Assembly (NCBI GenBank): GCA_958423465.1
Contig: CATZRD010000005.1
Location: 27,861 to 91,860, forward strand
Reading direction: 5' to 3'
DNA: 64,000 bases
From: an uncultured Oscillospiraceae bacterium
Lineage (GTDB): Bacteria > Bacillota > Clostridia > Oscillospirales > Oscillospiraceae
This document shows positions 38,491-45,999 of the stretch, one piece after another. The translations under genes and the position numbers were made by a program. Below the pieces are notes generated by a model. The model ran no database searches. It was not told the DNA's origin and was given only the letters and a program-made list of their open reading frames with translations. Numbering within the stretch: the first letter of the stretch is position 1; each line of letters starts with the position of its first letter.

Positions 38491-39774
38491 ATGGAAAACA
38501 AAAAGACCTTTGGCGAGTATATCTGCCGCCGGCGGAAGGAGCTGGGACTGACCCAGCGGGAGTTCGCCGACAAACTGTATGTGACGGAGTCCGCCGTCAG
38601 CAAGTGGGAGCGGGGCCTCAGCTACCCGGACGTGACGCTGCTGCGGGATATCTGCGCGGTGCTGGACATCACGGAGCACGAGCTGCTCACCGCCAGCGAG
38701 GATACCGAGAAGCGCACCGCCGAGAAGCTGGCGGCCAAGTACCTGCGTCTGGCCCGGAACTACCGGGTGACCCAGTACATCCTGTACGGCGGGACGATTC
38801 TGATCTGCTTTATCGTGAATCTGGCGGTCCAGCACACCCTGAGCTGGTTCTGGATCGTCCTGGCCAGCGTGCTGCTGGCGGCGTCCCTGACCCTGGCCCC
38901 GGCCCTGGTCAGTATGCGCCCGGCCCTGGAGCGGTACAAGTGGGCCGTCTCCCTGGGCTGCGCCGCGGCGTCCCTGGAGCTGCTGCTGCTGATCTGCTGC
39001 CTCTATACCGGGGGAAACTGGTTCTGGGTGGCCTTCGCCGGGACCATCTTCGGCCTCAGCCTGGCGCTGCTGCCCTTCCTGCTGCCCACGCTGCCCCTGC
39101 CCGCCGCCCTGGCGGGACGGAAGACGTCGCTGTATCTGGGGCTGGAAACGGTCCTGCTGATCCTTCTGCTGCTGGTCTGCTGCCTGTACACCGGCGGGGA
39201 CTGGCTCATTCTGGCCGCCGCGGGGACGCTGTTCGGCCTGAGCGTGGTGTTCCTGCCCGTGTTCCTCCGGCAGCTGCCCCTGCCCCAGGCCCTGGGGCGG
39301 CATAAGGCCCTGGCGTACTTCTCTCTGGAGACGGTCTTTCTCATGGCGCTGCTGGCGGTGGTCTGCTGGCGCACCGGCGGAGACTGGTTCCTTACCCAGG
39401 GGGTGCCCCAGGCGCTGGCGGCGCTGACCCTGCCCTGGGGGCTTATGGCCCTCATCCGCTACCTGCCGGTGAGCGGATGGTTCCGGGCCTCCGCCTCCTG
39501 CGCCTGGACGGGGCTGTGGCTGTGGCTCTACCCCTGGGTGGGGGAGCGGATCCTGGCGGCCAACGGCTGGACCACCAGCCATCCCTACCGCCTGCTGATC
39601 CCCTTCGACTTCTCCTACTGGGGGCCCTATGTGACGCCGGCGGCCGACGGCGCCGCCGTGTACGACAACAGCATCGCCTCGAACGTCATGGTCATCATTC
39701 TGCTGAGCCTGGGGGCCCTGGCGGTGATTTTGGCGGCGGTGGGCGCGGCCCGGAAGGCCCGGCGCCGGAAATAA
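38491..39774 (+). CDS. XRE-type helix-turn-helix protein with multi-pass membrane domain
   Basis: 427 residues. The first 65 residues are a classic XRE DNA-binding domain (FGEYICRRRKELGLTQREFA, YVTESAVSKWERGLSYPDVTLL, LCAVLDITEHELL-type end). After a linker come about ten hydrophobic segments. The membrane part has an internal repeat of roughly 65 residues: ICCLYTGGNWFWVAFAGTIF, VCCLYTGGDWLILAAAGTLF and VCWRTGGDWFLTQG. Membrane-bound XRE proteins of this kind occur in many clostridia, with unknown signals. AAAGGAG precedes the ATG at 38491. Its targets are unknown; the neighbouring genes are not obviously linked. Confidence 0.85.
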   Translation: MENKKTFGEYICRRRKELGLTQREFADKLYVTESAVSKWERGLSYPDVTLLRDICAVLDITEHELLTASEDTEKRTAEKLAAKYLRLARNYRVTQYILYGGTILICFIVNLAVQHTLSWFWIVLASVLLAASLTLAPALVSMRPALERYKWAVSLGCAAASLELLLLICCLYTGGNWFWVAFAGTIFGLSLALLPFLLPTLPLPAALAGRKTSLYLGLETVLLILLLLVCCLYTGGDWLILAAAGTLFGLSVVFLPVFLRQLPLPQALGRHKALAYFSLETVFLMALLAVVCWRTGGDWFLTQGVPQALAALTLPWGLMALIRYLPVSGWFRASASCAWTGLWLWLYPWVGERILAANGWTTSHPYRLLIPFDFSYWGPYVTPAADGAAVYDNSIASNVMVIILLSLGALAVILAAVGAARKARRRK

Positions 39775-39777
39775 GCA

Positions 39778-39808
39778 AGAGGGGGAGAGGCACAGCCTCT
39801 CCCCCTCT
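39778..39808. terminator. Hairpin between convergent genes
   Basis: Perfect 13-base arms AGAGGGGGAGAGG and CCTCTCCCCCTCT with a CACAG loop. T-runs on both sides are weak. Confidence 0.55.
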
Positions 39809-39828
39809 GATATGCTCGTTTGCCCGGC

Positions 39829-40374
39829 TCAGTCCTCGTCCGCCCCGTCGGTCTCCAGCAGGCCGTAGCCGCCGTTGCGCCGGCGGTAGACGATGCTGAT
39901 CACGTCGTCGGTATTGCGGTAGACGAAGAAGTCGTGGCCCAGCAGATTCATCTGCAAAATGGCCTCCTCGGCGCTCATGGGCTTGACGGCCACATGCTTG
40001 GTGCGCACCACCGGGAACTCCGTCTCCTCGCTGATGTCGAACTCCGGGGCGATGTCGGGGACCAGGGCGTCCTGGCGCAGGCGCTTGCTCAGGCGGGTCT
40101 TGTTCTTGCGAATCTGGCGGTCGATGGTGGCGCAGGCCGCGTCGATGAGGCCGCGGATGTCGCCGTCCCGGGACTCCTCCTGGGCGCGGAACAGGGTGCC
40201 GCCGCCGCGAATGGTGATCTCCACCACACAGCGATGGTCCTTTTCCACAGAGAAGGTCACAAGTGCGTCGGCGTCCTCCTTGAAGTACCGGTCCAGCTTG
40301 GAGACCTTCTTCTCGGCGTACTCCTTCACGGAGTCGTTGAGGGACACCTTCCGGCAGGTAAATGTGAACTTCAT
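39829..40374 (-). CDS. hpf: Ribosome hibernation promoting factor, long form
   Basis: Binds the 30S subunit in stationary phase and pairs 70S ribosomes into inactive 100S dimers. 181 residues. The N-terminal domain (1-100) starts MKFTFTCRKVSLNDSVKEYAEKK; the C-terminal dimerisation domain (about 120-175) carries VVRTKHVAVKPMSAEEAILQMNLLGHDFFVYRN and a typical end VYRRRNGGYGLLE. AGGAGCGGATCAT precedes the ATG. Single gene with its own promoter. Confidence 0.96.
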   Translation of the reverse strand: MKFTFTCRKVSLNDSVKEYAEKKVSKLDRYFKEDADALVTFSVEKDHRCVVEITIRGGGTLFRAQEESRDGDIRGLIDAACATIDRQIRKNKTRLSKRLRQDALVPDIAPEFDISEETEFPVVRTKHVAVKPMSAEEAILQMNLLGHDFFVYRNTDDVISIVYRRRNGGYGLLETDGADED

Positions 40375-40416
40375 ATGATCCGCTCCTTTCTTGGTTCCCC
40401 TGGAGGGGGTGACTAT

Positions 40417-40446
40417 ATTGTACCATACGGATGGGCAGCTTGTACA
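40417..40446 (-). promoter_or_regulatory. Promoter of hpf
   Basis: Minus-strand TGTACA, 18-base spacer, TACAAT. Spacing is slightly long and the -35 is weak, but no better candidate is near. Confidence 0.45.
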
Positions 40447-40558
40447 GTTTTATTTTGTAAAATTTTTGTTTCCCTGCCTATTTTATCCAAAAACGGGCCG
40501 GACGCCGGGACATCGACAAACAGCGGCAAAGATTCCCAAAATGCGGCAAAAGCTCCTA

Positions 40559-40655
40559 TTTACAAAACCGGGGACAGGCTGTACAATACTCTACGGAAGC
40601 TTTCCAATATCCCACCCGTTTGGGCCGCTGCGCTTTGCAGCGGCTCTTTTTTATG
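40559..40655 (+). ncRNA. Possible short RNA gene with promoter and terminator
   Basis: A good promoter (TTTACA 40559-40564, 17-base spacer, TACAAT 40582-40587) is followed only about 55 bases later by an intrinsic terminator (arms GCCGCTGC 40624-40631 and GCAGCGGC 40637-40644, then TCTTTTTT). No open frame fits between them and no plus-strand gene follows for 5 kb. The transcript would also contain small stems GGAA-GCT-TTCC and CCCA-CCCGT-TGGG. It matches no RNA family that I know. The flanking stretch 40447-40558 shows nothing else. Confidence 0.4.
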
Positions 40656-40672
40656 CTTTTTTGGCGGGAAGG

Positions 40673-40711
40673 AAAACAAAGGGGCCGGAGACCCCGCGGA
40701 TCTCCGGCCCC
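40673..40711 (-). terminator. Terminator of the large SLH surface-protein gene
   Basis: Perfect 11-base arms GGGGCCGGAGA and TCTCCGGCCCC with a nine-base loop; the minus strand continues CTTTTGTTTTCC-like, rich in T. Confidence 0.75.
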
Positions 40712-40754
40712 ATACGGGCGTCTGACGAATACATCGGGAAGCGATTTGATCACA

Positions 40755-43700
40755 TCAGTCCTGATACCTGGTCCAATCGGGGTCGGCAATCAGTCGGATC
40801 CAATACTCATAGATCTCGCCTTTATATTGGAAGCTGTGGCTGTTGGCGGCCTCCTGTACAGCGAGATAGTACCAGGTTCCGGGCTGATTGTCCGGCCAGA
40901 CCCGCATGCCCGGGAGCAGGTCGCTCTCGTTCTCCGGGATGCGGCACAGGACCCGGTTGATCATCGTTATGGCCTCGGCGCGGGTGATGTAGCTGTCCGG
41001 GCGGAAGGTGCCGTCCGAATACCCCATGATCCAGCCCAGAGAAGCGGCGTGCTCGATCTCCGCCTCAGCCCAGTGGCCGGAAATGTCGGTGAAGCTGCTG
41101 TCACCATCGGTCATGCCGGCGTCAAACCGGGCGCAGATGGCGGCGAACTCCCCGCGGGTGATGGGCTCGTCGGGGTCGAAGGTTCCCGCCGGACGGCCCT
41201 TGACAATGCCCAGCTTTGCCATGGTAGCGACGGACTTGTTGTACCACATACCCTCGCTGACATCTGCAAAGGTGCTGAGGCCGGTCAAATTGTCCTCTCG
41301 AATCTCCGGCTTCAGCAGGCGGAAAAAGATCGCCGCCACCTCCGCACGTGAGATATTCGCGTCGGGCCGCACCGTTCCGTCGGCGTAGCCGACCACATAG
41401 GCGAAGTGATCATCGCCGTTGAGCATATCCGGCACGGCGGATTTGCGCCAGCCCGCGTAGACCGTCCGATCGCCGGTCATCCTGATGCTGGTGATCCGCT
41501 GGGTCAGGTCCGCGTCCGCGTACCAGCCGGTAAACTGGTAGCCCTCGCGGACGGGCGCTTTATCGAGCTGCACCACCGTATTCTTTGCGTACCGCTCGTC
41601 TTTGTACCTGGTGCCGCCGTTGGACGCGTAGTGCAGGGTGCAGTAGTCGTCTCCGCCGCCGCCGGGGCCGCCGGGGCCGACGGGAGCCGGGACATAGATC
41701 ATGGCATAGGTGGAGAACTTGTCGGACTCGATGGTGTAAGTCGCGGCATTGTTATCCAGGTCGGGAAGCTTTTCCACTGCGGCGGCGCCGGCGTCTGTAT
41801 GCGCGCGGAACATGGAGACCGTACCGCGGCCCTGCCATTGATCGGGCACCGCAAACACGATTTCGATGGGCTCTGCCAGCGTTTTAAGCGCAGTGATTTC
41901 GGTCCTGCCGTCCGAGGTGATCTCCTTCTCCACCGAAACATCGTAATCGATGCGGTTGGAGCCGTAGGAATACTGTCCGTCCAGACGCGCGGTGAGCGCG
42001 GCTATTTCCGCGTCGGAGGAGGCGTTGCGGACATAAGCGGTGATCTTGATCTCAGTATTGCTGTCTCGGACATCCGTGGCAAGATTGACATTCTTCGCCA
42101 GCGCGCTCCTCTGGCTGTCGTCGATAGCGACCAGCGCATGGGTTTCCCCGATGCCGGAGATCGAAACGCCGACCTCAATATCCACTTCCACGTCGATCTG
42201 AATCAGCACCCATTGGGCGAAATAGTCGACGTCGCCGCAGTCCGTGTCCGGCGTCTGCCCCTCGGCAATGTATTGATAAAGCGTTTCGCCGCTGCCTCGC
42301 CAGTCGCGAAGCTCTTCCCATCCATCGCCGTTTTTGACGTACACGTCCCTGCTTGGATCGATATCCGCCTCGCTGATCTCCGCAAAGCGCATCCAGCTCA
42401 GAAAATACCAGCCGGCAGCGGTCACGCCGGGATAGATCGGTTTATTGACGTCGATTTCGGTGAAATGCCGCACCTCGGAGGGAAGCGGCTTGGGGCGGCC
42501 GGGGACGTAATAGCCGGTTTGCCCCTCGGCGTAGTGGTAGCCCCACTCACCGTCGTTCGGTCTGCCGTCGCCGTAGCGCAGGGTGTATTTCAGCTGCTTC
42601 CACTTGGCGTAGATCGTCACATTCTTTGTGATGGGGGCGGTAAAATCGTAGGGCTCGGTTTTCTCTTGGTCCGCGTACCAGCCGGCAAACACATGGTCCT
42701 CCCAGCCGTCCGGCGTGATTTCCGGCGCTGGATCGCCGCCGTGCACAACTACTGTTCGATTGCCCGCAGGGTTCCCGGTCCCCAAATCATAGGTGACGGT
42801 ATAGGTTATGGCGGTATCGATCCACTGGGCGGTCAGGGTGGTGTCGCCCGCAATGGAGAAGGTGTCGTCCGGCCAATACACCGTGCCGGACCCGTCCGCC
42901 GCCGTGTTCCAGCCATCAAACAGAAAGCCTTCCCTTGCGGGGGCAGCCAAAACGGTGACGGTCTCACCCTCCTCAAAAGTGAAGGGGCCATCATAGTCCA
43001 CGCCGGGCGCTTCTGTGCCGCCTTGCAAATCGTAGACTACGTTGTACCGGGGCGTGGGCTTGCTATACAGCGTGGCCCAGCTGCCCACGGGAGCCTCAGG
43101 CTCCGCGGCGGGGATCTCTGTACCATCGATGGTCAGCGAGTTATCCTCAAGCGCATAGCTGAGCACAGTACCTCCATCGTTGCCGGGAAGGTCGAGATAG
43201 CCGGTTGCCTGGTTCTGCGTGTCCGTGCTGAAAACCAGATAGTTGGCTGCGCTATGGTACGCCGTTTTGTCCAACAGGGCGGGGAGGGCCGTATCCCGAT
43301 TCTGCGCCCAGAGGGCGACGGTGTCGTCGATGATAAGGGAATTGGGATCGCTTTCGACGTAACGACTGCCTACGCCGATGGCCTGAGCGCTCGTGCCCGC
43401 ATAGGCTTTGACCGCGGCGTTACCGGAGAGGGCGATTGCGCCGCAGCCATTATTGGCATATGACTCAGATCTGCCGGCTCCAATGCCCGCGCCGCCCCGC
43501 TTGCCGTCAACATGAGAGCCGCCGTAAGCGGTGACGTCGGCCGTGCCGCCGATGAGAATCTCTCCTTGCCGCGGCTCTTTTGTACCTTTATCTTCATCAT
43601 AGATGAAATCGCCGACAAAACCCAAATTGCCGGCACCGATTCCCGCCGCCGCGCCGACCGCCTCTGCGACGACCGTGCCGCCGGTGATGGAGATGGAGGT

Positions 43701-45362
43701 TACGCCGCCATTATCGCCGCCGCCGATGCCTGCGCCGCCATAGCCGCCGGACTGCCGGCCATCCTCGATCTCATAGCCGCCGGTAGCCGTGACCTCGCCG
43801 CCGGTGATGGAGATGACGCCGCCGTCCACGTTGGCTCCTCCGCCGATGCCCGCGCCGTCCGCCGTGCCGGCGGCGGTGACCGTGCCGCCGCGGATCGTAA
43901 CCTGAACGAGGTTGTTGTATGGTAAAAACCAATCTCCTGTCGCACCGCCGGCGCCGATGCCCGCGCCGCCGCCGGTCAGAGAATCGCTTTCGGTGTCCCC
44001 GCCGGTGGCCGTGACCTCGCCGCCGGAAATAATCACCGTTCCATCCGGGACGCCGTCCAAGCCGCCTTGCGAGCTGGTCCCGCCGGCGCCGATTCCCGCG
44101 CCCGCCCCGACATTATTGACTTTCCCCCAACCCGGGTCCTTCCAAATGCCTCCTGTGGCGTTAACTGTGCCATCCTCTATGATGACCGTGCCGAAGCTTG
44201 GCAGCATGAGCTGTACAACGGAACCCGATTCCCAAAAAGAATAGCCGTTGCCGCCGATTCCCGCGCCTCCGGCAACATAAATATCTCGTTTGGGATCCCC
44301 GGTAATCTCCGCGTCAGTATATATTGTGGACCCGCCGCCGGTGACATCCAGCGTCCCCTTGCCGGAGATGGTCAGCTCCGCGCCGGGGGCCACATAGATG
44401 CCCGCGCAGCCGGGGCCGCCCTCGATGGTATTGTCGCCGAAAAGGATGATTTCTGCGCTGCTGTCCGGCTCAATGCTGATGGCGGGCTTGCGGTTATCGC
44501 CGCAATCGATGTCTACGCCGTCCAGGTTCAGCTCGATCTTGCTTCCAGCAATGCGGATGGACTCAAAATCCGCCGCTGTGCCTGAGAAGGTATATGAGCC
44601 GGGTCCTTCCAGCACCCATGCGCCGCTGGCGCCGTCAAATGCAGGCGTATCGCCATCCGGGCCGTCAACCTCCAGAGAGCCTCTCCGGTTGTTGGGGTCT
44701 TCCACTGTGATGGAATGGGAAATGGTATACCGTAAATCGCTGTCTGCGCCAAGCTGTGAGTTGCTGATGACCGCCGTGCCGTCCAGCTCCAGCGCGCCGT
44801 ATGCCGCCGCAGCTTCAAAGCGATCCGCAGGCAGGGTAACGGGGACGCGGACGGTGACGTTGGAGTAAGAACCGAAAGCCGTTACGTAATTTGAACCGTA
44901 TTTGCCCTGCAAAACAATGCCGCCGTCCGCATCGCTGGTTTTCTTTTCATAAGCGCTTGTGTTGGAAATAAGCACGCCGTCCCAATCCACAGTCAGGTAT
45001 TCGCTGAAAATCTCCGCCGGGATCGTTGCGGTAAAGCTCTCCGCGTCCTGACGGCTCTTCCACTTGCCGGAGTATGGCTCTACATTGGCATTGGGCTCTA
45101 CGTGCGTGGAAAAAAAGGACTTCGATGAGATAGAAATATAATACTTGAAAGAAATATTGCCATCGTCATCCTTATATTCATCGCAGTCTGTGATATCAAT
45201 ATACGGCATAGTCAGAGAGCTGGTGCTGCCGCCTGGCTTTTGCAGCGATACCGTCGCCGCCCCGGCGTCCCTTTCGTCCCTTTCCGCCGCCCGGGCGGGC
45301 GCGGGTAGAAGGGTGAGAAGCAGGGACAGCGACAGCAGGCTTGCCCAAAAACGTTTTTTCAT
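40755..45362 (-). CDS. Large SLH-domain surface protein with InlB-type repeats and a beta-helix-like glycine-rich region
   Basis: Probable cell-wall-attached adhesin or carbohydrate-binding protein, 1535 residues. Signal peptide KKRFWASLLSLSLLLTLLPA, cut near ARAA. Residues about 200-700 carry at least seven AGIGAGG/AGIGGG turns separated by 25-45 residues (for example GGAGIGGNG, GGGAGIGAGGATG, GGAGIGGGDNGG), a pattern of right-handed beta-helix carbohydrate-binding proteins. Three InlB B-type repeats follow (FDGWNTAADGSGTVYW; FAGWYADQEKTEPYDF; FTGWYADADLTQRITS). The C-terminus has three SLH domains (YVVGYADGTVRPDANISRAE; GIVKGRPAGTFDPDEPITRGE; GWIMGYSDGTFRPDSYITRAE), which bind wall polymers. 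Base use seems a little more AT-rich than in neighbours. Confidence 0.9.
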   Translation of the reverse strand: MKKRFWASLLSLSLLLTLLPAPARAAERDERDAGAATVSLQKPGGSTSSLTMPYIDITDCDEYKDDDGNISFKYYISISSKSFFSTHVEPNANVEPYSGKWKSRQDAESFTATIPAEIFSEYLTVDWDGVLISNTSAYEKKTSDADGGIVLQGKYGSNYVTAFGSYSNVTVRVPVTLPADRFEAAAAYGALELDGTAVISNSQLGADSDLRYTISHSITVEDPNNRRGSLEVDGPDGDTPAFDGASGAWVLEGPGSYTFSGTAADFESIRIAGSKIELNLDGVDIDCGDNRKPAISIEPDSSAEIILFGDNTIEGGPGCAGIYVAPGAELTISGKGTLDVTGGGSTIYTDAEITGDPKRDIYVAGGAGIGGNGYSFWESGSVVQLMLPSFGTVIIEDGTVNATGGIWKDPGWGKVNNVGAGAGIGAGGTSSQGGLDGVPDGTVIISGGEVTATGGDTESDSLTGGGAGIGAGGATGDWFLPYNNLVQVTIRGGTVTAAGTADGAGIGGGANVDGGVISITGGEVTATGGYEIEDGRQSGGYGGAGIGGGDNGGVTSISITGGTVVAEAVGAAAGIGAGNLGFVGDFIYDEDKGTKEPRQGEILIGGTADVTAYGGSHVDGKRGGAGIGAGRSESYANNGCGAIALSGNAAVKAYAGTSAQAIGVGSRYVESDPNSLIIDDTVALWAQNRDTALPALLDKTAYHSAANYLVFSTDTQNQATGYLDLPGNDGGTVLSYALEDNSLTIDGTEIPAAEPEAPVGSWATLYSKPTPRYNVVYDLQGGTEAPGVDYDGPFTFEEGETVTVLAAPAREGFLFDGWNTAADGSGTVYWPDDTFSIAGDTTLTAQWIDTAITYTVTYDLGTGNPAGNRTVVVHGGDPAPEITPDGWEDHVFAGWYADQEKTEPYDFTAPITKNVTIYAKWKQLKYTLRYGDGRPNDGEWGYHYAEGQTGYYVPGRPKPLPSEVRHFTEIDVNKPIYPGVTAAGWYFLSWMRFAEISEADIDPSRDVYVKNGDGWEELRDWRGSGETLYQYIAEGQTPDTDCGDVDYFAQWVLIQIDVEVDIEVGVSISGIGETHALVAIDDSQRSALAKNVNLATDVRDSNTEIKITAYVRNASSDAEIAALTARLDGQYSYGSNRIDYDVSVEKEITSDGRTEITALKTLAEPIEIVFAVPDQWQGRGTVSMFRAHTDAGAAAVEKLPDLDNNAATYTIESDKFSTYAMIYVPAPVGPGGPGGGGDDYCTLHYASNGGTRYKDERYAKNTVVQLDKAPVREGYQFTGWYADADLTQRITSIRMTGDRTVYAGWRKSAVPDMLNGDDHFAYVVGYADGTVRPDANISRAEVAAIFFRLLKPEIREDNLTGLSTFADVSEGMWYNKSVATMAKLGIVKGRPAGTFDPDEPITRGEFAAICARFDAGMTDGDSSFTDISGHWAEAEIEHAASLGWIMGYSDGTFRPDSYITRAEAITMINRVLCRIPENESDLLPGMRVWPDNQPGTWYYLAVQEAANSHSFQYKGEIYEYWIRLIADPDWTRYQD

Positions 45363-45564
45363 GCGCTTATACCTCCCATGTTTTCCGCAGTTTCACACTG
45401 GTCAGCCGATCCCGCCGGTATGGCCTGGGACCGCCGCGGCTTCAGGGACATCCGCGCCGGATCGGGCGCGTCCGCATGGTGAAACAGATCGTTCCGGCCC
45501 CCGTGCCATGATAGGGACAGACGTCACATTCTGTCGAAAATTCAACTGGCGCTTTGCCTCCGCG
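45363..45564 (-). other. Untranslated leader of the SLH surface-protein gene
   Basis: About 200 bases upstream of the ATG, with no open frame that I would support. It has short GC-rich inverted repeats (GATCC-GGCGC-GGATG region near 45455). The block GAGGCAAAGCGCC faintly recalls a c-di-GMP riboswitch, but the conserved order is missing. Confidence 0.35.
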
Positions 45565-45647
45565 GGTCATCATACCACATTATACTGCTTTTGTATATCC
45601 TTTTCGGATATGTACTTTATTTTACCACATCATTTTCGGATATACAA
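45565..45647 (-). promoter_or_regulatory. Promoter region with two direct repeats
   Basis: Two possible minus-strand promoters for the surface protein: TTGTAT with 17-base spacing to TAAAAT (45647-45619), and TATACA with 17-base spacing to TATGAT (about 45596-45568). The 11-base sequence TTTTCGGATAT occurs twice on the plus strand (45601-45611 and 45633-45643), start to start 32 bases or about three helical turns. They could be regulator binding sites for the XRE fragment gene or the surface-protein gene. Confidence 0.45.
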
Positions 45648-45674
45648 CAGGATTGTCTGAGACGAGGCGGCAAG

Positions 45675-45815
45675 ATGGCACTTGATGATCATACGATTGG
45701 CGTGCGGATCCGCCGGTTCAGAAAGGAGCGGGGGATCACGCAGCAGATATTAGCGGAGCTTTCCAATCAAGAGCCGTCAAACATCTCGCATATTGAGCGC
45801 GGAGCATGTCTGTTT
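45675..45815 (+). pseudogene. Remnant of an XRE-type regulator gene
   Basis: ATG at 45675 after GAGGCGGCAAG starts MALDDHTIGVRIRRFRKERGITQ, followed by ILAELSNQEPSNISHIERGA, a clear XRE helix-turn-helix up to about residue 45. The last helix and any C-terminal domain are missing: the sequence becomes CLFPDNGRRFALHH, unlike the family, and the frame then runs into the groEL terminator and antisense groEL. A deletion has probably removed the rest. The end is set where similarity to the fold stops. A short functional peptide is possible but unlikely. Confidence 0.6.
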
Positions 45816-45865
45816 CCGGACAATGGCAGGCGGTTTGCGTTACATCACAGACGCCTGACAGCAGA

Positions 45866-45904
45866 AAAGGCCGACATCCACATCGATCGTGAATGTCGGC
45901 CTTT
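45866..45904. terminator. Terminator after groEL (bidirectional)
   Basis: Perfect 12-base arms AAAGGCCGACAT and ATGTCGGCCTTT around a 15-base loop, about 95 bases after the groEL stop. No gene is seen between 45905 and the groEL stop. Confidence 0.75.
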
Positions 45905-45999
45905 ATCACCCCATTATGCGCTTTGCTTGCGGCGCAGGTCCGGCGTCAATCCGCTGTTCCTGACGCTGAGGTCCAAGCGCTTCAAGGGCTGCGGTATTT

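Noticed and set aside
43400..44350. Repeated GC-rich blocks that could suggest a CRISPR array or DNA repeats
   Set aside because: The repeats encode the AGIGAGG turns of the surface protein in frame, vary in sequence and spacing, and have no unique spacers of uniform length.
45490..45590. c-di-GMP (GEMM) riboswitch before the surface-protein gene
   Set aside because: Only the short block GGCAAAGC is present; the paired stems and the second conserved block with the tetraloop receptor were not found.
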